DNA from: Apoderus coryli
Lineage: Eukaryota; Arthropoda; Insecta; Coleoptera; Attelabidae
Length of the DNA: 64,000 nucleotides
Reading direction: 5' to 3'
Assembly: GCA_911728435.2 (NCBI GenBank)
Contig: OU452200.1
Coordinates: 27,047,715 to 27,111,714 of the forward strand
Positions 10,653 to 21,750 of the stretch are shown here, piece after piece. The notes under the pieces were generated by a model, which did no database searches, was not told the DNA's origin, and worked only from the letters and a program-made list of their open reading frames with translations. Numbering within the stretch: the first letter of the stretch is position 1; every line of letters starts with the position of its first letter. The position numbers were made by a program, and so were the translations under genes.

Positions 10653-11310
10653 TTATATATATTCAGTTGTTTTGATTTCTTCCTTCGCTTAGTGCAAATA
10701 TCTCAAATTTGTATTTAACAGAATAAACCCAGTAATCTCGCTTGCTGAAATATGCGTAGCTAATCCTGTTTTAACGTAGCTATTTATTTTTACTAACTAA
10801 TTAATTCAATCATGTGCTTTAGGTTCATAAAATAAACCTTTTTACTTGTTAGGAGTTTTAGAAATAGGCACAACAAGCACAAGATTAGATAATATAGTCG
10901 TTAAAAAACTGACCCCTGATAATAGTAAACATTTATATTTTGGAACAATTCGAGTGTGTATGGATAAAAGGTTGACTTAGGTCTTTTAATTTCTAGCAAA
11001 ATTTTGACTTAAACACTTTTGCACAACTAGCAAAATTAAAGACATCTGAAATACAAAATTAACTATGATGGTTTATTACAAACATCTGGTAGCTCCAGTA
11101 TCACCTTTTAAAATCCGTTTTCATTTCTAATTGCTCTAGATTTTTTGCTTATATGCGCTTTATCTATCCCATAACTTCGAGGTTCAAAGTTTGAATTGGC
11201 TATTGAATCATCCGAACTATTGCCCTCGCTGTAGCCCTCCTGAAGCACTCTTGGCAATATGCAAGACATTTTATTAAACCCTACGAGAACTAAATAAATA
11301 TTTTGAAATT
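10653..11310. other. AT-rich non-coding stretch
   Basis: No gene, terminal repeats or RNA motifs recognised. Confidence 0.4.
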
Positions 11311-11640
11311 AAGTCCAGGGATAGCCGGGCCGGGTAGCCTAGACGGGATCATATAGTGACGACCGTCGAAGTGCAGCTCTGTGGAGCGCGGCTACAAGTT
11401 GGATGGGTGACCGTCTGGGGGGTTTATTAAAAACGGACCCGGCGGTGGCTCATCTAGGTTGTAGAATGAATGTTGTGTGATAGTAGAATGATAGTGAGTG
11501 CAGTATGGTCCTGAAAAGGCACAATAAGCCTTCAAGGCTGAAGTACGCCATTCGTACACGCCGGGGGCTTAAGTGCGTACCGAGGTGTGCGAGTGGAGGA
11601 CCAGAAGGATGTTAAAAAAAAAAAAAAAAGTCCAGGGATA
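11311..11640 (+). mobile_element. 5S rRNA-derived SINE
   Basis: The insertion is bounded by 13-bp direct repeats AAGTCCAGGGATA at 11311-11323 and 11628-11640. The body, 11324-11627 (304 bp), ends in a run of A. Its head contains GGAGCGCGGCTACAAGTTGG followed by ATGGGTGACCGTCTGGG. This matches the 3' half of eukaryotic 5S rRNA including the internal control region, so it supplies a type 1 RNA polymerase III promoter. GC content is far above its surroundings. The tail portion (11420-11600) matches no other family in this window. The perfect target duplication suggests a young insertion. Confidence 0.88.
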
Positions 11641-13124
11641 AAAGTTACCATCAGAATCTCCCTCATTATACACAAAAGTTAATTCATTATTAGCGGTGTT
11701 AGCCATTACTTCCAGTGGTAAATATTTTTCTGTGGCCCTGTAAATAACAAATATAATTTTCTCATTTTACAATTTTAAAAACATAAGTTTCGTTATAACA
11801 TTCAATATGCTTTAAACTCTCTGGTATTGTCTTCAATCTTGTCATTTTCGTTACGGTACACAATATTGACTCCAACTTTTACTTCTTCGTCAATGAATAT
11901 AATTTTGTTTTCAGGCTGACTTTCTAAAATATTATGTTTATTATTAACTCTGATTTTATACATAAGGACCTGGACATATTATTTCAAATTTATAGCACCT
12001 ATTAAAGCGGGACATACAAACAATTTTTTCTACGACTGCCTTTATTATATGTTCAATGATGATTTGAAAATGTAGTACATTGTAATGCTGTTTTTCATTT
12101 ACCCGTGCACAATAAATATTTCCCACTTGCAACACCACCTAGTCAATTTAATACTTCTAACTTATCGTATTTAGGCTTACACAAACATGGGTAAGTTTCC
12201 AATAACAATTATTTTTCTAAAAATTACATTTAATATATTCAAAAGCATTAAAACAATAGTAGTGTGAAACTCACATGAAATGACCATTTCCATATCGTTG
12301 CCAAAGCTCTGGGATATATCGAATGAAATATATCGATATATCTGCTAATTGAAATATCGGTTATATATCAATATATCGAAGCGTAAATTGTCGTGACTAT
12401 CGACATTTTTTATTCCCATATATCGATATTTTGATATATCTTTGGTATTCCTAGTCATCGTGTTTTTGACATCGAATTAATATAATACATCATTGGTTTT
12501 TGAATATTGAATTAAATTGAAAATGCCGTATTCAACCGTGGAATCAAGACCAGTTACTTCTACAAATTGAGGGTGCAGCTGATCAAATCCGCAATAATAC
12601 TGGAATTTTTGCACATATACGAAGTTCAGTGATTAAGCGCGTAAATAAGTGTGGTGAAGTTAACGGAGTCCTCATTGATCATTTGCTGTTGTAGTGCTTT
12701 GACCTTACTCGAGTGCTAGTGTTATTGTGCATTTGTGTGCTTTTTTTTGTTACCCTTTGTTTTTTTTTTCCTAATAGGGAGTCGTGGGCATCGGGTTGAG
12801 TACCTCGCATTAAAGAAGAAGAGTGAACAAGAGAAACCAATAGTCCCCTGGACAATAGTGCTAGACATATCCGAAAGGTAGCTGCTAACATAATGCGCAT
12901 GATTGTAGTCACACCAATCATTCTTATTTTGTAAACAAAATGATTACTGTAAATGCGGGGCAGGCGGTTATATAGGCGTCGTAAAAATGAGGTTTTTTAT
13001 GATTTACACAAACATTATTTTTAGCTTTAAAAAAAAAATTTGGAATTTTTTTGAAAGCCGATTCTGTTAAATCTTATTTTTCTCTACGACCAGTTAATAT
13101 TTTTGGACTGAGTGATTGTTAACT
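11641..13124. other. Non-coding stretch with ATATCGATAT cluster
   Basis: At 12310-12460 there are repeated ATATATCGATATAT-like sequences with a loose inverted arrangement (ends near GGGATATATCGA and TTTTGATATATCTTTGG). This looks like a decayed miniature element, but no clear target duplication was found. Short frames at 11956-12138 and 12679-12921 lack any recognisable domain. Confidence 0.35.
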
Positions 13125-13262
13125 CTGTATATATATAAACTTTGGAACTGAGGTTATTTTTAGGGTTTATAAAATGAAGGACTGTATAAAAAAATTTCAA
13201 AATTCCGATTATGTTGATCTCTTTAATAGTTAGATTTTTTGCAAATCTATTAAAAACAGTGA
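13125..13262 (+). repeat. Dispersed repeat, copy 1
   Basis: Matches 33798-33948 over about 140 bp, sharing AACTGAGGT, ATAAAATGAAGGACTG and AATAGTTAGATTTTTT in the same order and spacing. No coding capacity or termini recognised. Confidence 0.6.
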
Positions 13263-13639
13263 CTTTTGCCTTTTACCCATGCACCCGCGAATTAATCAGT
13301 ATTGGCATACTAGAAACTTTTACTAAGACTACTTATTTACTCTATTTTTATAAGTAAAAGTAAAAAAGAAGCTTACTTCACTCTAAAATATTATTTTAAA
13401 CTAATGAAATCAATCACTTGTTGTCGATGGAAAAAAAATCAATATATTACAGGATTCATTATTTTTTTAAACAAGTTTTCTTATACAATACACAGTCATA
13501 AATGACATGATTATAAAAAAAAAATACTAGAAATATATATACACATACTCTTCAATTAATTGCGTCATATAATATGACTCATATTACAAGTAACTTTTTC
13601 TTATTTATAAAACAATCACTTTTACACATGCAAACATAA

Positions 13640-13947
13640 TCAAGTAACCGCGCATTTGAATAAATATACCCATATATACAAAATTACTACACTTTGGGTC
13701 GTTTTAGATAAACCACCTATAGATTTGACGCGTTGTCCCTCATCTGCCATCACACTCGAAGCTATTACTACTGGTTGTCCAGCAGCTGCCGCTGAGACGC
13801 TGGCTATCTCAGAGGACGGCACACAGCTGCCCGTAGAAAACTGTGGTGAAATTGTGTAATTGCCCAAACCTTGGCAGCGGAGGCGATGTTCTCCCAGACA
13901 AGCACTGTAAGCGATCGCATGGGGGATGTAACTCTGATCGAAAGTGC
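13640..13947 (-). CDS. Alkaline phosphatase, last coding exon
   Basis: This exon begins after a CACCACAG acceptor (first base 13947). Its first two bases complete the Gly codon opened by the previous exon, giving FTGTFDQSYIPHAIAYSACLG. That matches the conserved insect alkaline phosphatase segment in which FTG..EQ.YIPH.MAY.AC precedes a cysteine pair. The frame then runs through a serine/alanine-rich stretch to TGA at 13640-13642. The last residues (SVVILYIWVYLF) are hydrophobic, as expected for a GPI-anchor signal or membrane tail of a secreted ectoenzyme that hydrolyses phosphate monoesters. The frame is intact. Only the C-terminal part of the protein (three exons, about 243 residues) was found in the window. 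Confidence 0.88.
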
Positions 13948-15789
13948 CTGTGGTGAATAAATATTTAAATGAATGTCAGTAACTTATAAAAGTTTTTTAT
14001 TACTGGTAAAAGAAAATTAATTAACGTTTTTCGATTGAAGCAACGTATCATTTTAATAAATCAACATTACCATAATAACTGATAAGCTTAAATTCAGGGT
14101 GTGCGGTAAATTCTTATAGTTTTCTCTATAAAAGTTACTCATTTGTTTCAAAAACTACAAATTTCTCTAGAATACGTTATTGATTATTATAATGCAGAAA
14201 CAGGTAATTATTCAAGTAAAATTTTTCGGCTAATCCTTTTAAGGAAGTTTTTTTTCGCCTCATGGCGGAGCAGAATAGTGTAAAAAAAACGCTAACACCA
14301 TTAGCTAATGGAGAGAAATTACATTCTATTATAAGGGTGATAGAGAAATTGCTTTCTAAAAATCTAAGAGTATGAATAAGCTGTTAATCCAACACCATGC
14401 ACAAAATATATCCTACATATGACCCGCGTGAACGTGAGAAACTGCAACATCCTGCAAAAGTCACCTGTTCTTTCAACGATTTAGTTGAAATTCAAAATTT
14501 GCTAGCATTGTTTTGTTCATGAGCGAAGCTTTTCAACATACTTATTTGGATATCTAGCATGAAGAAATTTCTTGTGTAGTAATACAGAAAGTTAACCATT
14601 AAAAATTATGTCTTTAGAAATTATTGTACAGATATGATATTTATAGGTATGCACGTTATCGGCCTATTTTAATATGTCAAATCAAGTGCATTTTTTTTAT
14701 CAATGGTTAAGTCAGATGACCACATTTTATGGCGACCGAGTCAACAGGACATGCATATATTATGTTCTTTATAAAGGAGAAATTTAAAAAGGCCTATGTG
14801 TTGGAAGAATATCAAGGAAATCGATAAAATCTTGGGGTATTGTTACAAGGGGAAAATATCCGTCGGTTGAAATTCAAAGAGCACAATTGGACGCCCTATG
14901 TCCAATTGTGCTGAAATAAGCAAGTAGACGCTAAGTTTAACAGATTTGTCCTTAATATAAATAGAAGAAATTGTCGGGGGAGGACAAAATATAAAAATTT
15001 ACTAATATTTGGCCAACATTTCGTATATTCTACATAAACTTCTTCAGCGCTTGCATGTAACGAATATAAAAAATCTTAAATATGCAAGTAGGTAATTAAA
15101 ATTTCAAACCTTTCAACCAAACTAATTGTACAATAAAGAAATTTACCTCATCTAATCGCTTTAAAAAATACATAAATTCAGAAATAAATAATTCATTGTA
15201 ATAAAACAATCACATGCAAAGCAAATAAAATAAGAAACTCTATGTTCGTATTTCAGGTATGTAAAATACATGATGTACTCCATTGAACATCGATGGCAGG
15301 ATTCTTTAAAAATATGAATATTTTATACAATATAAAAACTGTCAGTCAAAACAAAAAATCAATATAAAATTTGTATGCAAGCTAGATGGCAGTTCAGGAC
15401 AATTGCACAAACAAAATTGTTAATTTGGTGATTGATATAAATAGTTCCATTAGCAACATTAAGGAAATGAAAACAACCAAATTTAAAAGACGTAAACCAG
15501 CGGTTCAGGTACGCTAATGAATCAACACTCATGAGAGGTGAATATAATCTGCAAAACGTCTAAGCAGAGAACAACAGAGAATGTGATCTTGCTGGTGGGG
15601 AAAGAGATTGGGCATATAATTGCGCACTCAAAATCGCCATGTTTTCGTATACTATCATTGTCGTCGGGATATTTTAATTGTTGCTTGCCATTTCAAGTGA
15701 ATTGTTTTCCAGTGCCGTAGTATGCTGTGTGTTATATAGTTATATTGTGTGTTTTTGTTTTAAAAACTTTTGATATTGTTTATTTTGAA
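13948..15789. other. Alkaline phosphatase intron, 3' part, no gene seen
   Basis: Holds a 13-bp hairpin (AGCACAATTGGAC with its complement, 14880-14912). A weak hammerhead-like remnant on the minus strand lies at about 15060-15018, with CTGAAGA and a GAAATGTTGGCC end. Nothing else recognised. Confidence 0.4.
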
Positions 15790-15893
15790 ATGCAAAAAAG
15801 CAGAGGCGGAATGATGTGTGCTGCGAAGAATTGTAGGAATAAATATTATAACTGCAATTTATCATTCTTTAGTTTCCCGATGGATAGTAAAAG
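15790..15893 (+). CDS. THAP-domain N-terminal exon
   Basis: The frame encodes GMMCAAKNCRNKYYNCNLSF then FSFPMDSKR and ends at a consensus splice donor (AAAAG/GTAAGA, exon end 15893, 34 codons plus two bases). CxxxxC followed about 18 residues later by FFSFP is the start of the THAP zinc finger (C2CH), a DNA-binding domain found in host regulators and in P-element transposases. Three in-frame ATG codons at 15790, 15811 and 15814 are possible starts; the third is nearest to the usual THAP start. The following exon with CxxH was not identified. It lies within the alkaline phosphatase intron on the opposite strand, so it may be a nested gene or a P-element fragment. Confidence 0.6.
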
Positions 15894-17069
15894 GTAAGAT
15901 ATTTATGTAGTATTTGAATTAGATGCATATAAAATTAGATTAAAATAATATCACATAGGTACATTAAATCAAATTACGAATTGTTATTTTGAACAACAAA
16001 TATTTCTAAACAAACTGTTTCAAAGATTGAGCTTACTTACCTAAAAAAATCACACAAATTTTTTAAAAAACATGAATAATTTCGCTCAATTTCGCAGCAC
16101 AATGGCCCTTATCTTTTATAACTTGGTTTATTCTATTTGCCCATAAAAGTCCAATACATCTTAAGCATTCTAAAAAGAGAGCTTAAAAATCTTACTAGAT
16201 GAGTGCAAAAATTCTATTAAATTCTGACAGTGTTTATTAAACTTGAATTACATATTTTAACTATTATAAATATTAGCAGGTAGTAAATTCACGTCTCAGG
16301 TTTTATTGCACATTTATTGGGTGTGATTTTAGCATGTTTTGTAGGTATATAATGGGAATTTCCCAACATGTGTGCTTGCGTTGTTTTTCTGAAGGCCATA
16401 AACAGGTAAAATATAATACATTCTCAATTATACTTAAGGAATTGAAAATCGGTAGACCTATTGTATAAATTAGAACAATTTTATTTTACTCTATCTAAAA
16501 TTAATACATTTATATTTGCCCGTAATCAATTACACTTTTTTTTTCTTTAGAGCTGAACTATGGTTAATTACTAGTACAATATTATTAATAATTTTATTAA
16601 TTTAGGCAAAAATGTAAAGTTTGAACATCCATGTTCTAATTTCCCAAAAAAATATGTTACGAAATTATATTTTAGGTTAAGGTTATTTTATTCATTAAAA
16701 TTAATCAATAGAAATTTTAAAAATATAAATAAAAATAAAATGATTATATGGAAACATGAATAAAAGTAAAAAAGTATTTGTTTGTTCTTATAATTAATAA
16801 AGATGTAATTCTATTATAAAATAATTCTATTACTCCCCTGTTCTTTACCTATCCTGTAATTTCAATAAAACGTAAATATGGATCTGTCGAGAATACTAAA
16901 AAATGGCTACCACCTGCCTCGCACAGGACAATAGAAAGTGGTGGGAGTTCATATTCTCTGTTGTTCTCTGGTCTAAGGTACAATCATCCGTGAAACAGCC
17001 AAGCCGCCTTATAGGTCTATTCTTCTTTTTTCTGGGAGTATCCAAAAATAAGTTTTATCAAAATAGGCC
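15894..17069. other. Intronic stretch, no confident gene
   Basis: A possible short exon at about 16336-16405 (acceptor TTTTGTAG, donor CAG/GTAAAA) could belong to the THAP gene, but its translation shows no THAP residues. The frame starting at 16903 has no recognisable domain. Confidence 0.35.
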
Positions 17070-17434
17070 ATTCAGACATAGTCTAATAAATAATATACTA
17101 GTCCCCGCATTTGAACATATGCAGCCGTTTTGCCATTGGTATTTAGCCCTTTCCCCGACCCTCTCTCGTCTAGAATTCTGGTGCACCGGTCGCTCAGAAT
17201 TTCTCTTCGTTCTCTACAATACACAGTCGAGCAAGTAAGCGTAGGGATTTAAACAACAGCCAAGCAAGTTTTCACTCGTTGGCTACTCTTCTTTTCTCTC
17301 ACCCGTATTCGTACAGTTTATTTGTGCTGGCCCTACAAGTCGTAAGATAGGCGGCACGCTTTAGATCTCAATATAACAAAGGATTTACTTACAGTGCGGG
17401 GACTACTATATTATTTAATAGACTATGATTCAGA
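17070..17434. mobile_element. 351-bp MITE with 7-bp target duplication
   Basis: Element 17077-17427. Ends are CATAGTCTAATAAATAATAT and, inverted, CATAGTCTATTAAATAATAT, continuing to TAGTCCCCGCA (about 32 bp of terminal repeat). The 7-bp repeat ATTCAGA flanks it at 17070-17076 and 17428-17434. Non-coding interior. The 7-bp duplication is shared with the 2.9-kb elements, but the termini differ. Confidence 0.8.
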
Positions 17435-17928
17435 GACATATCATTCGTGAGTGCATTGCTGACAAAAACCCAAGCGTTCTGAAGAACAGAAATTACCATA
17501 GAACGAAAGTGCAGCGGCAGGCACCAAAATGTAATTGATTAGGAATAATATGAAACATGTTAGATGTTTCATAGCTAAGTAGTGAATGTAGAAATTTGGG
17601 AATAGGTTCAACTTTTAAACCTCAGAATATTTGAAAGAAATCCACTATTTCTTGTGATATATGCTTGAATGAAATTTGGGCACTTGAGAATAATAAAATC
17701 ATGTAGTTATTTGTAAAACTCTTACAAATAAATATTGCATCAAAAAGCGTGTACTTTGGATTATGAATATCAGTGTTTGAATAGGTGTAGTGAAAATGAT
17801 TTTACGAATATATGCACTAGTGTCATATTATGTAATATTAAGTATTGTGATAGAAAATTTCACTTGTCTCCAATAAGACAGGAAAATGTCATTTGATGCA
17901 GCATTTTATGCGAACATAGTGTACCGAC
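17435..17928. other. Intron sequence next to alkaline phosphatase exon
   Basis: AT-rich intron. The donor GTCGGT lies at 17928-17923 on the minus strand. No other feature. Confidence 0.4.
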
Positions 17929-18156
17929 CTGTAAATAAAGTCGTTGCTAATGGTCCCAAAGCATAAACGGGAACATCCTCACCACCGTGTGTACCCCATT
18001 GCCTTGGAACAGCTGCTCCATGAACTTGATTTCTATCTTCTTTTGCTGTTGACATATTCATGGGAACAATGCGTGGTGTTGCGAAACCAGGCCCGTTTCC
18101 ATATAGAATAGTTGTGTACGGCTGTCCATCGACATCTGATACTCTGCTATCTGGAC
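17929..18156 (-). CDS. Alkaline phosphatase, penultimate coding exon
   Basis: Acceptor TTAATAG precedes first base 18156; the donor after 17929 is AG/GTCGGT. It is 228 bp with phase matching both neighbours. It encodes PDSRVSDVDGQPYTTILYGN GPG, then RQWGTHGGEDVPVYALGP. YTTLLYGNGPGY and THGGEDV are hallmark segments of animal alkaline phosphatases; the His of THGGED is a zinc ligand of the active site. The joined exon ends give ILG-PDSR upstream and LFTG-TFDQ downstream, exactly as in the family. No stop or frameshift is present, which indicates a functional host gene. Confidence 0.92.
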
Positions 18157-19053
18157 CTATTAATATTGTGTGATACTTTAATCATAATCATTTAGATAAG
18201 TAGATTAATTTTTATAATTACACGAAATTGAACTGCCAATACGAATAAATTGAATGTGATTTGCACATGTAAAAATCAAAATATTATTTATTGTGTGTCT
18301 TGGACATATCTTCAAACAAGATATTTATGAGATTTTATAATATAATATACGCTAAGAGGATTATTTGGGCCTCCATGTAAAGAATAAATAGTTTATTGTA
18401 ACTCTCAATGTACTAAATATTTAAAATAATTATATTATACAGGATGTCCCTAACAAGTTTGAGATACCTAAGCTATATTTTATATTTTAGTTAAACACTC
18501 TATAAAGAATAGGTACTATGTGGGAAACAAAAGTCAATCTCCACGACATATAAATAATATCTTTCGTGGAGTTTGACTTTTATTTCCCACATAGAATATC
18601 TTACTCCACTTAAATATGGAATGGATATGGACTGCTATGTAAAATATGCATATGGATGTAGCATATGCTGGTGTACGGTAAGTTTTTGACTGAAATCCGG
18701 AAGCGGATAGGGGAGCTCAAAATAACCATAGTTTTTGATAGAAAACCAATTCCTTATGGAGGTACAGGGCCTCAAAGTTGTAGTCAACAACTTACATTTT
18801 CGACTCTGACGTTTGAACCGACCTGTATCGTTTGATGAAATATTCAGATTTATTGTTATCCATGAAGGCTCATAAAACCATACTACAATCGGTGTTTTAC
18901 ATTGTGAGAGATGTCAGGAACGGGCATGTCACCACACTAGTTGGCCAAAATTTTGACAGGATTCATTTTGCAGAGTTAAAAACTATTTTTCGTATACTCT
19001 TTACTTTTCGTCGATTCGCGCTGGAGAAGAGAGAGAAGAAGTCGTAAGACACC
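18157..19053. other. Intron with 31-bp hairpin
   Basis: An imperfect hairpin (two mismatches) has arms 18516-18546 and 18564-18594, starting CTATGTGGGAAACAAAAGTC. An ACAGGATGTCCC box at about 18440 resembles a mariner end. No gene recognised; the frame at 18832-19047 has no domain. Confidence 0.45.
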
Positions 19054-19384
19054 TTAAGGCGGCGACTGACTTGTAACTGAACGTTGTAATGTAATGCTAT
19101 GTACAGCTCTATACGAGCATTACATTACAGGAACACCTTCAGTTCATCAAAACACATCGTTGCGAATGCTCGCATTTCAGTGCAACGCAAACTGATTCAC
19201 TGATTGACTAGCGCCGAACACTACAAAGGAATTCGCGATAAAATCGACAACACGATGGAGCACCCGCAAGCGCGAGCAGTTCGCGGCGAGCGGCTCTGCT
19301 TTCTGTATTCATTACGCGTAGATAATGCTCGATGTGCAACATGTTACAATACAACGTTCAGTTACAAGTCAGTCGCCGCCTTTA
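19054..19384. mobile_element. 325-bp MITE, PIF/Harbinger-like
   Basis: Element 19057-19381 has terminal inverted repeats of about 32 bp (AGGCGGCGACTGACTTGTAA) and is flanked by TTA at 19054-19056 and 19382-19384. A 3-bp TTA/TAA duplication is the signature of PIF/Harbinger insertion. An inner hairpin, TGTAATGTAATGC with its complement, lies at 19085-19130. Non-coding. Confidence 0.75.
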
Positions 19385-19483
19385 CATTATACAGTTTGTT
19401 GTAATTAGCGTGTTTTTGTTTTGTTTTATATTCGGTTAGTTACACTAAATTTATCTCTACTTTCTATTTGAACTACTCTAATA

Positions 19484-20745
19484 ATGTTGGTGAGCAATAG
19501 CAACATGGCTTATGGTAATTCCAATTGCGGTCGTGTTATTGACGACTTCGAGAAATATGATTTTTGTGACGGCTGCAAGTTACGGTTTCGCTATGGGTGT
19601 ACGGTTTTAACATCGTCTGAAATCAGAGTCATAGAACTGAAGTCGAAGAGAAGTCTAAACTACTTCTATTCATCCTGTGAAGAGGGCCTGAAATCAATTC
19701 CTATGTTGAAGTATATAATTAATGTGCTTGATGCGCTGAACCAGTGGACTGCCATACTCGCAGGTGTGGATCTTAAATTTTTCACTCAGTGACGCCCATT
19801 GGAAACGGGATCAAGTTTCGGAACTGTTGAGTAAAATGAATGATCAGCCTATTGCGAAATCACTCTAGAATTCCTGGCACAATGGTTGCTGATACGTATA
19901 TACCTCTCCTCACGATATATTCTCATCTTTGATGACATTATGCAGAAGGCATATTCGGATACTGTTGATAGTATTGATGTTACTATCGATGGTGTTATCA
20001 AGGGTGGTAAACCTCTTACCAATAGGCTTACATGTGGCACGGGTATTCTCCCTGTGAAAGACTGCTTCAGTGTGCTCTCTACACTATTGCAACATAATTT
20101 TTCAGCCAATTTTTGCGTCTTCGACGTTTCTGATTTCCTGAGTAACAACAACAGCTACACCTATCCTAAAATCAGAGAAGTCTGATGTGATTAGCAACTA
20201 CAGGCCAAGTTCTCTAAAGTTCTTGAGATTGTAATATATGAGAAAATGTATTCTCAGCTTAAGAATAGATTATCTGAACATCAATATGGATTCTGAGTGG
20301 TCGTCGTTCATGTGTTTCAAATTTTGCTGTGTTTATAAGCACATAATATGTTCAGCTATCGATGAACTCCAGCACGTGGGCGTGATTTATACCGATTTTT
20401 TGCAAAACATTTGACCGTATAGATAATTACATATTGCTGTCTTAATTACAGAATTTCTCTTATTCTTTGGTCAACTTCTTTCCATCATATCTATTCGAAC
20501 GATTAAAGTTTGTAGAATATGAAGGCATTATGTCTTTCCTTTTTCCTTCCAGGTCAGGGGTTCCACAGGGCTGCACCCTCGATCCTTTGGGGTTTAATAT
20601 TTTCCTTAATGACTTAGTTTAGTCTTTTACTTTTGGTAGGCTTAGCATTATTAATGGGGGTTACAATTACGTTTGTCTAATACACGATGGACTCTGTATT
20701 CCTTCAAAGTTTATCGAATTTATGCGTGAATTTTGGTCTGTATAA
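19484..20745 (+). pseudogene. Non-LTR retrotransposon, 5' half
   Basis: An open frame at 19484-19792 encodes a cysteine-rich protein (CGRVID...FCDGCKLRFRYGC) that resembles the PHD-like finger of ORF1 in Jockey/CR1-type elements. Downstream the reverse transcriptase is readable across frameshifts: ISNYRP (20190), EHQYG (20277), VGVIYTDF (20378), SGVPQGCTLDPL-like (20560-20595). Numerous stops are present. The coding region resumes at 25078, so the insertion at 21540-25055 and other DNA separated the two halves. Direction is opposite to the alkaline phosphatase gene that hosts it. Confidence 0.65.
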
Positions 20746-21539
20746 CAGACAAACATGTCGCATGCCATTACTGTTAATATTAATAATTAAGTACCTAATA
20801 TTCGTAAATATAATTAGTGTTCTTTTTATTAAATCTAATTAAACAAATGAAAAACATCATACTCGAATAATATGAGTATTATTATTGATGTTATAGTAGT
20901 GTTTTTAGAAATAAATTCTGAATGCTTCCCCTCGTAACATGATACGATACCTTGACAATTTAATCACTTCAAAACTACCAAAATTCTTTAGAGGTTTAAA
21001 TTTACTGTTTCTGCAAATAATATTCCCTATACGGCAATAATAGTAATTTAGCCCATAGTCCCCTAGCAAATATAAGAATGGAACTTTAGTATATCTTGAA
21101 CTCCTAAAAAGTTTTTAAATTATTACATGAAAGAAATTGCATTCCATTTATTACATTTTTCTTTTAAATTTGTAGCTCCAGTTTTTCAACATTACACGCG
21201 CAACAGAGATGCATAATAATAGCTCAAATAATTACAGCTTATAAGAAATTAGAAAAAAAGATTATCTACTGGCTGGACGTGTTGGTGAAAGCTATTAATT
21301 CGAAATTCAGGGCTCAGGAATTAAATTGGGGTGCAATGTAAGTGACGACAAGCTCGGTCGTTTTCAAACCAACTGCTTAAGCGCGTTAAAACCGACCTAT
21401 TAACAAAACTGTTCGTGGTTAAAGTATTTTAATTTTGTTAGCTTTGATCGCAGCTGAGGTCTGAAATATATGCCATGGCGTAATGTATACGACATGGAAA
21501 ATGTAGATGCTAAGTAAATATGTATATAATGTTGTGCAA
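20746..21539. other. AT-rich spacer inside the split non-LTR element
   Basis: No recognisable coding sequence or terminal repeats. It belongs neither to the reverse transcriptase halves nor to the inverted-repeat element that follows. Confidence 0.35.
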
Positions 21540-21750
21540 TAGCGGACAAAATTGCTAGTTTTTTCTACACAATGCATTTAGTTTATCAGTGGCTCAGTCT
21601 AATTCAGTAGAACCAGAGCGAGCTATGGGTCGATACATATTGACGAATTCGTTTCGCTCTTACTATGATCTCGTCAGTGTACAATAGTCATTTTCCTTTT
21701 ACAATATCGGCTTGCCTTTAAACACAGCTAGATATACACCAGCATATACA

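Noticed and set aside
12310..12460. TATCGATA cluster as a replication-related promoter array
   Set aside because: No gene start nearby, and the loose inverted arrangement fits a decayed miniature transposon better.
14880..14912. 13-bp hairpin as a transcription terminator
   Set aside because: The genome is eukaryotic and no T tract or gene end is adjacent; a lone small hairpin carries no function call.
16903..17238. A 111-codon open frame as a gene
   Set aside because: Its second half lies in the inverted repeat of the MITE at 17077-17427, and no domain or splice support is visible.
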